Part shown: positions 12,660-24,900 of the stretch, piece after piece | How positions within the stretch are numbered: position 1 is the first letter of the stretch | Layout: each line of letters opens with the position of its first letter | Assembly: GCA_009760855.2 (NCBI GenBank) | Contig: WPIO01000011.1 | Location: forward strand, 5,769,501 to 5,833,500 | DNA: 64,000 nucleotides | Direction of reading: 5' to 3' | From: Cristatella mucedo | Lineage: Eukaryota > Bryozoa > Phylactolaemata > Cristatellidae | The notes under the pieces: generated by a model | Seen by the model: the letters and a program-made list of their open reading frames with translations, nothing else | Databases searched by the model: none | What the model was told of the DNA's origin: nothing | Program-made: the position numbers and the translations under genes

Positions 12660-13450
12660 ACGGAGGTTCATTAACCTCTGCACTTTACCCCCTCCTCCCT
12701 CGCCGCCCCCCCCCCGTCTACCCGCCATCCAGTCACCAGCGTTCGCGCCGACCGAGTTCGAAGTAGGCCGACCTTCGCAGGCGGTCAGTAACATCCACAG
12801 GGCCGCGGCAACAATGAAGAAATTCGTTAATGCTGCCCGCACGGCGGTCTCCTCTTTGGGTGAGTGCAATGTAGCACATCTTTAACGAGACGCAGGCGCT
12901 CTTTCCTACGGCTTGAGAATAGCCTCTACTAGTCTACTCCCAATAGGTGTCGGCACTCGCACACAGACGGCCCGCAGTATTTACGCAACGGGTCGGCGAC
13001 AGGTCAAGGCCTTTGCTTCCGCACGTGACTTGCCGCTCTCAGCGATCCTGCTCGGAAATCATCCCGTGCGGCTCGTACGTAAGCGGCGTCTGCTCGCCGG
13101 CGACACTGCTCTTGAAATCGACGCGAGGTGCTAGAACCATCAGTAGAGCCAGCATTGCTGCACGGTAGCGGCTGCCGGCGGCTGGTGCCGTTGCTGATGC
13201 TGCAGCCGTCTCGGCTGGAGCGGTTGCTGCAGCAGATGTCGCCACTCCCCGTTCGCTGCAGAGATCCGTCGGCGGCGGCATGAGTACGTCGACGGTAGAT
13301 GGCGACAGGCTGTTGCATCCCCGCTCCGTTCTCATAACGGGCGCCAACCGTGGCCTCGGTCTGGAGATGGTGAAGCAGCTGCTAAGACTGCCGCAGCCGC
13401 CGGCAGCACTTATCTGCACATGTAGGCAGATCTCCAAGTCGGAGGTAAAA
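12660..13450 (+). promoter_or_regulatory. CpG-rich region at the start of SDR-2
   Basis: CpG dinucleotides are dense from the C-rich block near 12690 through SDR-2 exon 1, in contrast to the flanking AT-rich DNA. This suggests a CpG-island-like promoter region. No TATA box was identified. Confidence 0.5.
12814..12859 (+). CDS. Possible small first exon of an unidentified transcript
   Basis: An ATG in good context (caacaATGa) opens a 15-codon lysine/alanine-rich reading frame (MKKFVNAARTAVSSL) ending at a strong donor, G|GTGAGT. It lies in the CpG-rich region 420 bp before the SDR-2 ATG. I found no downstream exon with matching phase, so it could be a 5' exon of SDR-2, the start of another gene, or chance. 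Confidence 0.2.
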
Positions 13451-16400
13451 AAAAAACACTTCTCCAGCAGGCGCCTTCTTTCCCACCCCAATCATTCCGA
13501 TGAGCAGCCAACAAGCAGGTGAAGAGGCATAATAGGGTTGGCAGCCAAAAGGCAGGCAGCACGAGGAGACGGCTCCGTTCTAAGTTTCACTTTCGCGACA
13601 ACAGCACCGCGGACAGCTGGATGTACTTTGGGTCTTGGGTTTAGGTTTTAGGGCGTACACAATCAGGCGCTTACAGTTGGTGCAAAGCTCCGCTGCTAGA
13701 CTTGTCTGTCGTGAGCTTCACAGTTGCCACGCGACACCACTTCGTCACCGTCGCCCAGTTGTTGGACAGCCTGTTAAATTCCACCCACTACATGTCTGCT
13801 CGCTAAAAACCAAGGGGCTACTTATCCGCGATCATGTGCTACAGGAGAAGCTAGATGCATTGCTGCTTACCGAAACTTGGATGGCGCCTTGATCCGGTAG
13901 CTGTATTTCTGAGACCACTCCACCCGGGTTTTCATTCTATCAGTCCATGCGTTCTGACAAGGTTGGTGGCGGGTTGCAATTGTTGTTCGCAAATCGTTTG
14001 GCTATAAGATGTGCAGTTTTTTGCATGGGCCATCGTTTGAATCGGTTGCAATCAGGTCTTCATCAAATACAATGCCTCTCACTGTTGTGATATACTGGCC
14101 TCCTTCTGGCCGTCCAAACTTGTTTATAGAGGAGTTTTCAGAGTTCCTCGCTAAAATATTTGTGTGTGACAGGCCGTTACTGATTGTAGGAGACTTCAAT
14201 ATTCATGTCGACAACCCTAGCAACAGCCAGCTCTGCTCATTTCTTGACTGTCTGGAGAATTTTGGTTTGGTCCAACACGTTAATCATACCACCCACGTCG
14301 GTGGCCACATTCTAGATCTCGTGATCACTAAGGATGTACTCCCCACTGGCCTTGTGGTGTGCCCACTGACCCTGTCAGATCATTGTTCGGTCTCGTTTAC
14401 TGTTCCTGCTCCATTGTACATGCAGGGTAATTGTAATGTCGAACTTGTCAAGCGACGTAACTTACAAAGCATTGACATAGACCAGTTTTTGAAATCTGCT
14501 TGTGATGCAGGTCTTCTTGATCTGCATTCAGACTCGACCGGCAGCCGCGATACCCTCACTGATGCAATGAACATGACACTCAGGAATGCTCTTGACAGGC
14601 ATGCTCCCGTTCATTCTATCCGTGTTCAAAGTCGCCGAGATTCCTTTCAATTTACAAAAAACTCCTAAAGATAAGCCGGGTTAAGTGAAGGCTTGAACGT
14701 CGTTTCAGGAAATCAGGGTCTGATGCAGATCTAGTCAATTTCAAAGACTTCCTTTGAGTTTACACCTAGAAGCTTAAAAAAGTCTGGGCTTCTTTTTTCA
14801 TCCGAAAGCTGAATTCCTGCCAGTCAAACCCTAAACAGATTTTTTTTTAAGTCAGTAAATCGTTTACTGTCCAATGCTGAAAGGTCTGACTCCCCAGATA
14901 TTAACGGCTCAGACTAAAGGCGTTCAACCTTTACTGAAAAAATTATGCACATTCGTGCCTCCATAAAGCCCCCTCCGACTAAAGCAATCGCGATTCCACA
15001 ACCTGTGATCTTCCTTAAAAGGTTCTCCAAGGTTTCTGCATGCGATGTGGCTACCGTAATAAGGTCTAGCAAAACGAGCTCGTCTCCGGAAGACCCTATA
15101 CCATCATCTCTCAGATATACTACCCCATCAGGCCAAGCATCGTACCACCCGCTTTTCGGAATCCAACAGTCTACAAATACCTCGTACAAACATTAAATTC
15201 TTTGGAGACCGTGCATTTAGTTGGTATGCTCCCAAAGCCTGGAACTCCCTCCCGACCTGCGTCAGAACATCCCCTGACCTGACCACATTTAAAAGGAACT
15301 TAAAAACACCTATTTATGACAGCATTTAGTGGGTCCCTGTCATTCGTCCTTGATGTGCTTATGCCTGCTGGCACTGCATGCTGCCACTAACCACATTTGC
15401 ATGCTGACCCTGTGCATGTCACCCCTAACCATATTATTCATTTTGTTTGTTTTTTTCAAGCATGATTTTACTTACGATTCAATTGCATTTCACTTTGCAG
15501 CAAATGTAAAGCGCTTAGAAAGAGATTAAGTTCTCTGAGGGTGCTTTATCAAGTGCATTAATATTATTATTATTATTACTATTATCTCTGTGGTCTTCAC
15601 TAGCAGACCAACTTAGCCCTGCCATAATCAAGATTTTTAATGCTTCTGTGGGAAAAGGGGTCCTCCTCAAGTACTTCAAATCGGCAATCGTTAGACCTAT
15701 ACTTCAAAAGCCTGGATTAGATAGAGATCCTTGCAAACTATCGCCCAGTTTCCCTTCGTCCTTTCTTGTCAAAGATTCTTGAAAAAATTATTGCTAAGCA
15801 GCTGGTTGAACATATTGAAAAGAATGAAATGTCCGAATTATTTCAATCACGATTCAAGAGGCAGCACTCCACTGAAAGTGCTCTTATCCATGTTAACAAT
15901 GAAATTCTACGTGGCACCGACGCCGGGAATGTCACTGCCCTAGCTAGCTCTGCTAGATCTGTCTGCTGCCTTCGACACTATTGATCACAATGTTCTGCTT
16001 GAACGATTTTGTACAACGATCGGTCTTGCAGACGAAGTACTGGCATGGTTTAAATCGTATTTTTCTGATCGTGTTCAATCCGTGTTGTGTGGGGCTCAGT
16101 TCTCACCCACGAGACCAGTCACCTGTGGAGTTCCTCAAGGGTCTGCACTCGGTCCCTTGCTGTTCTCCATTTATGCACAACCTCTGGGAAAGTGATATCA
16201 CTTTTATGCTGACGATACTCAGCTGTATTTGTCATTCAAACCGTCGGAATCTGCTGCAGCAACCGAGAAACTGAATGCTTGCCTTGCCGACATTCGATCC
16301 TGGATGTCGGAAAATTTCTTGAAATTAAATGATGATAAAACCGAACTGCTGCTCATAGGACACCCTAAGCTTGTGGCTGGGCTAAAAGGCTTTGCTCTTC

Positions 16401-19400
16401 TAATAGGTGATGCTATTGTGCGACCAGCACCATGTGCTTGAAATTTAGGTGTCATGTTCGACAGCTGCCTCAATTTCAAAAGCTTCATACAGAAGACTGC
16501 TTCTCCAGCTAGCCATCACGTCCAATACCTATCAAAGATTAGGAGCTATCTTCCACAGTGGCTTGTAAAAAATTGAACTAGCTCCTTAGTTCTGTCTCGG
16601 CTTGATTATTGTAATTCCGTTGTGGCTGGGCTACCAAAGAAAGCAATTAGGTCACTGCAGCTGATTATGAATATGGCTGCAAGGGTAGCCTTCAAGTCAC
16701 CGAGGTTTGAGCACGTGTCTCACTTGCTAAAAGAGCTACGTTGGATGCCGGTTGAGCAACGGATACAGAGCAAAGTTCTGAGGCTGACCCACAGGGCCTG
16801 CCATGGCTTGGCTCCTTCGTACCTAGCTGAACTGCTGCACCAGTTTCAGCCTGTTCGCGCCCCAGGTCCTGTTTGGACAATAAATTAGCTGTTCCATTCC
16901 TCTGCTTGAAGATCGTTGGCGACAGAAGCTTTAGCTCTGCAGGTCCTCCACTGCGGAACTCACTTCCACAATTCTTATGCAACGACAACTACCCTCCTAC
17001 TGCCGACTATTGCTCATCCTTTTCAGCGGTCCTGAGCTGCTACTTCCATGCTACTCACTACCTGAACTGCTCTCCTGACTCTGCTTTGCTTCCCACTTTC
17101 TCTTTGCTGCATGAGACGAAGTCTGTTGGCTACCGAATGCGTACCGAAAGCAGCTTAGGCTATGAATGCGCTATACAAAGCTCTCCTGTGTCACAGTCAC
17201 ATAGTCTTTATGGCTTTGTTGAGTTACAGAAGGAGATACATTACATTACTTCCTGCCGACGTTTGCTGGCTCCTTGTCAAGCAAGGCATCAACTTTAAGG
17301 TTGTGTCACTCACTTGTCGGTCTCTTTATTCTCTGGCTTCATCCTACCCTTCAGATATAGACCTCCACCAGGTGGAGAATCCTGCGGGCTGCTTTTCTGT
17401 CTGGAATCGTTTAGCCATACTTCATGTGAACCTCAAAAGTATTCGAGACATTGCTCGTGGTTCCTATGTGGCCGCGTTATCGCCTTCACGTGGTTCCGCC
17501 CCCCAGCCGACGTGCTGTCTGCCCAACGGGCTAGCTCTTCGCCGGCACGTGATGTGCTCCTTGCCGCGAAATTCACTTTTTGCCGGTGACGGTGGTCTTT
17601 AAGCATGCTATCCACTGTCTTCTAACTTATCACCACGTGCTCCGAAGCAGCACCCACGATGGGTACTACATTAATATGTTCGCTCACTCGTTTGCATTGC
17701 TTGCAAACGATATGATACAGCCTTCGGCGACAATGCAACAACTCCCTTGCTACACCTATACTTCCAAAGCCTGAAACTCACTACCGACTCACGTCACACC
17801 ATCCCCTGACATGACGATATTTAAAAAGAAGTTTAAAAAGTACCTGTTTGTTACAGCATTTGGATGGTCTTTGTAATCCATCTTTCGTGTGCATGTACCT
17901 ACTTACATCGTGCCTGCTGGCTGTCTGATGATGTTACGACCAATCATTTGGTCATGCTTTCTATACAGCATCTGTAAAGTGCCTAGAAAGAGATTCAGTT
18001 CCCTGAGGTCGCTATGCAAATGTATTATCATTATTATTACTGGGGTTACTCTTCGGTCGGGCTGTTAGATCAACCGACTTTTACTTTACTTAAGTTTTCC
18101 ACAGTCTAGGACCTGCAGAGCTAAAGCTTCTGTTGTCAATATTGCCCACTGCAGGCAGTGCAGTTTAGGCTCTTCTGCTGCTATGCAAATGAGGCTGTTA
18201 ACCTTGAATTCTTTACGATGGTATTATCAACTGCTGTTGGTAACAAGAGACATTTGGTATGTCGTATCAACTTATCCTCTCTTATTCTCCCCTTACCTTC
18301 CCATTTCAGCCGGCATTCTCTCTTTATGCTCCAACTTCACGACTGGTATCCGGTTGCGAAATTTGAGTATCTTCCCTTTAAGACCCACGATTGCTTGCTG
18401 CAGCTGTTGTGGCTGCTAGTAATTGCATGTTGGTGCAGTGAATAAAAAAAAGCGACCTCTCGTTAGACGACCACATCAGCTCCACAGTCAAATCTGCCAA
18501 TTTTCAGCTTCATAACATTGCTAAAATTCGGGCTTGTTTAGATAAGGATACCACGTCCAAGTTAGTCCATGCATTCGTGACATCCTGTCTCGACATCTGC
18601 AACTCACTGCTCGCTGGCCTACCAGCATGTGCGATCAGGCGATTGCAGCTGGTGCAAAACTCTGCAGCTAGGCTTGTCTGTCGTCAGCGTCGCAGTTGCC
18701 ACATTACTCCACTTCTCGCCGACCTGCACTGGCTACCAGTCATGCAACGGATTGACTTCAAGGTTTTGTCGCTCACTTTTAGGTCACTTCATTCTTTGGC
18801 TCCAGCCAATCTCTCAGATCTACTCCCCCATCAGGCCAAGCATCGTACCACCTGCTTTTCGGAATCCTACAGTCTACAAATACCCCGTACAAACCTAAAA
18901 TCCTTTGGAGACCGTGCATTTAGCTTGTATGCTCCCAAAACCTGGAACTCCCTCCCGACCTGCGTCAGAACATCCCCTGACCTGACCACATTTTAAAGGA
19001 ATTTAAAAACACACCTATTTAGGACAGCATTTAGTGGGTCCCTGTGATTCGTCCTTCATGTGCTTATGCATGCTGACACTGTGCATACTGGCACTAACCA
19101 CACTTGCATGCTGACCCTGTGCATGTCACCCCTAACCACGTTATTCATGTTGTTTATCAAGCATGGCACCACTCACCATTCGATCGTGTTTCCTTTGCTG
19201 CAAATGTAAAGTGCCTAGAAAGAGACTGATTTCTCTGAGGGCGCTTTATCAAGCGTATTATTATTATTATCGTCGTTCACATCTGGATAACCTGAATGTT
19301 CTTACCTAACATGACTACTAGGATTTATCAGGCCTCCTGTGCCACTGTCCATGTTATGAGATTGAGGTATTTTTTTTTAAATGGATCTTTTCTTCACTAA

Positions 19401-21917
19401 ACTCGGTTGGCTGCAGATTCCTTTGATCGCTGTTGGTCCTTTACTGCACAGTTCTAAACGTTGATACTTGCTTCCAAATCTTGTTTAACTGTACTAGCTT
19501 GTGCTATCTGCTGTGGTTAGTAACAATCTTGTCTTCCAGCCATCCTTATATGCCCTAATCGCTTCTTCCTATGGGTATTCTTCTGTATTCGTTTCCAAAC
19601 TCATTAAGCTATATTTTTCTTTGTAACTAATGAAGCCAGAGCCGTATCAACTGAGGCAGACTGATGAGGCTGGATGGAATGCTTTTGCTAGCAGCCAGGC
19701 TTCTTCCAACAGCAGTCGCATTGCTGCACAGTACCGTGTGTGTCTGCCAATGGACATGCATTGATATTTATCTGCAATGAAGCTATATCTTCTTTTGATC
19801 TGTTCTTTCCTTTTGCTCGTAAACATCAGGTTGTCTATGCTAGGGTAGCTAGCAGACGTTACGTAACACTATGTGCTCTTTATCATGTAAGGAATGGGAA
19901 GGATGCTCATAAGTTCCTCCCATCTTTTCGACGGTCTGTGCTTGCTTAAGAGTTAGATCATTTTCAGTGCTTTGTGTGCTTGGTTAAGTATGTATCGTGA
20001 GTGCTGCATTATGTTCTTACTCGGGACTGGGCCAGGCACCACTGCAGTGGTGTACCGACTTGCAAAACGAACCCGTGGCCAAATGAGGTTTTCGAGAGAT
20101 GGCTTTGGCTGTGTGGCTGCTGTTTTTGCAGTGCTTTTCGGTTTTGAGAATGGAGAGTGCTTCTGTTTTGCATCTTAAAATCATTGATAGAATTTATTAA
20201 TGACGGTGGTCACCGACTATAACTTTTGTAATTCGCTTGATCTTTTACTGGTAGAGACAGGTTTACACTGTGGTCCTGCTCACCGACTCAAGTCTGCCAG
20301 CACACGTGCATATGTCTCTATCTTCAATCTGGCTTTCTGCTTTTGCTTTGCTCGCACCTAGCTATTGCTGCCACAACAGCTTTGTGTAGCAGCCGTAATG
20401 CTGCTTGACCACTTACATTCTACGGCTTTGGCATGAACCAATAAAAAGCACAAGATTGAATAAAGTTAATCACAGCACGCATGCTTTGCAAGTAATACAT
20501 CCTGTTGCAGGAGCTTCATGAGATCGCCCAGACTAACCCTGCGGTGCATGTACTCGAATTTGGTAAGCACCTTCCAGTGAAGCCTTCACTATGTAGTGCT
20601 TGGATGACTTGGATGAATATAAATGAATTATATGACATTGCTGCATGAATTCTGAAGCAAAGTTCAGCTGAATCATTAACCTCACTTAAATAGCGAGAGA
20701 TGAGCCTTTGGGAGATCATTCCACTTGCAGTGTACAATAAAGAAGCACCTACGTCAGGGTAAAACCCACGAGTTGGTCACAATATGTGGACCCAGTGGCA
20801 ACATAAGTGCTGAAAATCTAATGATCCAAGTAGTAAGCCAATTGAATGAAACAGTTTAGTTCTCCACCTGTTAAGAGCAAGTTGTCAGGGACTGCAAGGC
20901 TGAGGGGACCAAAGCTGACATTAGTTGCAAAGTAGAGCACATTTCATCAAAGCCTAAGGTGACAAGAATGCAGCGGCCTCCTGCAAATGAAGTGATTCCA
21001 TGAAACGTGGTGACTTTTGCCGTTCTCTGGCGATATCTCTATCGGCTGGGACTGCACTGTGGCGCATTATTTTGTGTAACCGAGGTATTGTATTGCATCT
21101 GACAGTCATCAAGGCCTGGCCTTGCATTGAGAAGAAAAAGGCGCAATTGCTGATGCACAATACAAAAATTCCTATGTTGAACATCACCCGGCTTCTTTTA
21201 GCAAACCCTGGTCAGATTTACCTTTCGGCGATGTCCAGATCTTTTCTCTAGATTTATTTAAGTAAAATCGACAATACCACTGAGCCCATTCCTTAGGTGA
21301 CATCCTTAGTAAAGCATTCATCGTGCGTCTTTGCTCTTCACCAAATGTCCACCGTCAAGCTCAACTCGGTTGCCCTAACCTCATGCCCAACTAGACCCTA
21401 TAATAATAACAACAATAAAAAAATAATAATAACGACACTTGATAGAGCAGCTTCAGAAAACTCAATCTCTACTAGGCCATTTACATTTGCTACAAAGGAA
21501 ACACGATCGAATGGTTAGTACTGTTATCCTTGTGGTATGCCTAGATTCACTGCTGCCCTTCATAACTAATATATTAAATCTGTCATTTACCTCAGATTAT
21601 GTCAACATTTTTCATAGAAGCTGGTGACAGACCCTATGTTAAGATGTTGATTGGGACCTTTGTTATTTGTGCCTGTCTAGCTAAATAGCAAATACAGTTC
21701 GAGAACCCGTACTCGAAAGTACTCACCAACGTCTATTTCTTATCTGATGCACAGACTTACATCGGTAATATTAACCTCGTCTGCAAACAAACAGGAATAC
21801 TGGATCCCGATTTGCTGGTGTCTCGGCTCACGTATATCAACAGAAACGTTGCCGGCGGTCTTCCGAGCACTGGCATACAATGCAGATGGCTGCCCCATCC
21901 TTAACTAGGGCAAGTAA

Positions 21918-21953
<36 letters not shown>

Positions 21954-24900
21954 CTTGTTTGTATGTGTTTATATGTGTTTGTGTGTGTGTGTGTCGGTTT
22001 GTGCGTGTGTGTCTGTGTGTGTGTGTGTGTGTGCGCGTGCATGTGTGTGTGGGAAAGACATCACCACACTTGGAGAACTTGATATAACTCTACTGAGAGA
22101 ACTTGATATAACTCACCTTGGAACCGTTCCTCCCAAAGACACTGGAACGGTTAGTGGCAAACTAGTTAAACTCGATATGTCACTGCAATTTCTGCTGGAG
22201 TACTAGGAGCTTTTGATACCGTTGATCACTAAATCTTTCTTAATGGCCCGTTGTCTTGCCTAGGCATCACCTTGCACTGTGCTGCAATAACTTAGGCCTT
22301 ATTGAGTGAGAAATGTCAAAAGGGTAGATGTCGATGGAAAATTATCAGAATGTGAGCCTTTGACATATTGGATCTTATTACGATCCGTTTTAGGTCCACT
22401 TCCTTTCCAAGTTTATACTTTGCCGCCTGCAATCGCCAAGCAAAATCTAGGCTTTCACATGTATGCATGCTGCTGTACTGATGGTTTGATCCTTCCTTGT
22501 CCTCCAGAATTTCGAACTCTCAACTCCCTAACAGTGTGTATTGCTGACATTTGTATGAGGATGGTAGCAAACTTTCCACAATTAAAACCAAGTGTTGCTT
22601 CATTCTTTCGAAATTATTTTTATTATTATAGATTTTATTTGGGTATGAGGTTAGGGCACCAGAGACAAGCTTGAAGGTGGACATTTGGTAAAGAGTAAAG
22701 ACGCACGATGAATGCTTTATTAAGGATGTCACCTTAGGAATGGGCTCAGTGTATTGTCGAAAGGTCTCTTTATTCTTTGGCTCCAGCCTAACTATCAGAT
22801 CTACTCCCCACCAGGCTAATCATGTTACCATCCACTTTTCGGAATCTAACTGTTTACCTATACCTCGTACAAACCTCAAATCCTATGGAGACCATGCCTT
22901 TAGTTCGTATCCTCCCGTAGCTTGGAACTTACTCCCGACTTCGGTCACGACATCCCTTGACTTGACCGCATTTAAAAAAAAATTAAAACGCACCTATTTA
23001 GGGCAGTATTTAGTGAGTCCTTGTGATTCGTCCTTGATGTGCTTATGCTTGCTGACACTGTGCATGCTGCCACTAACCACACTTGCATACTGACCCTGTG
23101 CATGTCGCCTCTAACCATGTTCTTGTTGTTTATTGAGAATGCTACTGCTAACCATTTAATCATGCTTCCTTTGCAACAAATGTAAAGCTCCTAGAAAGAA
23201 ATTGAGTTATCTGAGGGCTCTTTATCAAATTTGTTTATATTATTATTATTTTTTATTGCTCAGAAACTAGAAAGCCCACCTCTGCAAATCGGCTCTACCG
23301 GCTCATCTCGGGTGACCTATGCTCGGAATCCTCTGCGTCGTCGTCCCTAAAGTAACTTGCCACCAGATACTCGCACATCAGCTCAAGTCCACCATCTTTC
23401 TCCTACGGAACATAGCAAAATTTGAGCTTGCTTTTATATTGGTGCAACAGCCGGGTCGGTCGATCCGTGAAATAATGACATCCCGATTAGGTATCCATAG
23501 CTCTCTATTGAGAGGTTTTCCTGCACATAGAATAATAGGTTTACAGCTGGGTCAGAACTGGAAACCAGGCTTAGCTGTCATCGTCATTGCCAGGTTAACC
23601 ACTGTTTGCTAATGTGCACCGGCTGCCCATCAAGCAATGTATTCATTTTCAAGACCCTGTCACTTGCCTGTAGGTCCGTCTATTCTCTCGCTCAAGATAC
23701 CTGTCTGGATTAGTTTTATTTCAGGCCTTCTATCGCCACACTACCAGCTCCTCAGGCCGATTCCCTGTGCACTCACCTTCAAATCCCTCCGAGACAGCAC
23801 CTTCAGGTGCAATACTTGAACCATTGCAACTGGACTACCAACTGAAATCACGTCATCTCTTGATTTGAATTAAACAGAATTGAAAAAGAAGCTGAAAACT
23901 CCTGTTCAATGCAATGTTTGCTCTGCCCGGGAGAGTTGTCCTTGTATTTAGTCAGACGGTGCAAAATTGGGCACATAGTAACTTAAAAACAAACTTCGGT
24001 GATTTAACAGTCACATCTGTATAGCAGCAGAAGAGCCTTTACGGCTATCAATACCACTTGCAGTAAACAATAAAGGATCGCCCACTGAAGGACTCGAACC
24101 CACGACCTGGGTTTTAAAGAGTGAGCACGTTATATTCTGGGCTACGACCCAGGGGCCAGAGCTGTAGGGCGTGCTTTTGCCTAGCACCCCAGTGGACCTG
24201 TCTTCTTCTGTATGCTTTGCCTACCTTTGCATGTTTGAGTGAGTGTTACCGGGTGGGGCGCTACTAACCAGCAGCCGTGTGTCTCTGTGGGCTTTTGCTT
24301 GCTTGTCTTGCGTGATGATAAACATGATAATTATGTTTTGCATGTAGGCTTCAGCAGAAAGCCCACCTCTTTATAGCTATCGGTGATTGATCCTCTTGAA
24401 TTACGATTTGGAAGCTCTGTCTAAGCATGCTACTTATTTGCTTTTTAATTCTTGACACTGTGCTTGAGACAGACCCTTTGAGTATTGATTAATGTACAGT
24501 GAGTTGTGAAGCATCGGAGTGGCGATTACGTTTTTAGCTTGCTATTCAATGGAAATGTATTTCTATTAGCTTCAATTTAGGTCTAGAATTCTGCTTTTTA
24601 CTTGGGCAATTTGCAAAATTTAGAAGGCCCTATGTACTTTCTGCAAAACTGTTTGTATAGCAATTTGTATTCTGAAAGTATCTTGTTGAGCAGGTATACT
24701 TTGTAACAATAATAGTAATACATTTTTCTAGTACCCTCGGAGAACCTAATCTCTTTCTAGGTGCTGTACATATGCTGTAAAGGAAGCATGATCGAATGGT
24801 TAGTGATAGCATGTTCAATGTCAACAAGCATAACGTGGTTTAGAGGTGCCATGCATACGGTCAGCATGCAAATATGGTTAGTGGCAGCATGCACAGTGTC

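Larger units (their letters stand above)
21529..23255 (+). mobile_element. Fragmented LINE-A copy
   Basis: Pieces in order: the RT N-terminal part (PFITN motif near 21560), a short DTVDH-like piece near 22215, an RT segment around 22380-22610 with a damaged YADD region, and the C-terminus and 3' UTR from 22765 to the hairpin tail and (TTA)n at about 23250. It is interrupted by a GT-rich tract (21919-22060) and by the inverted repeat arm 22618-22760. Confidence 0.75.
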
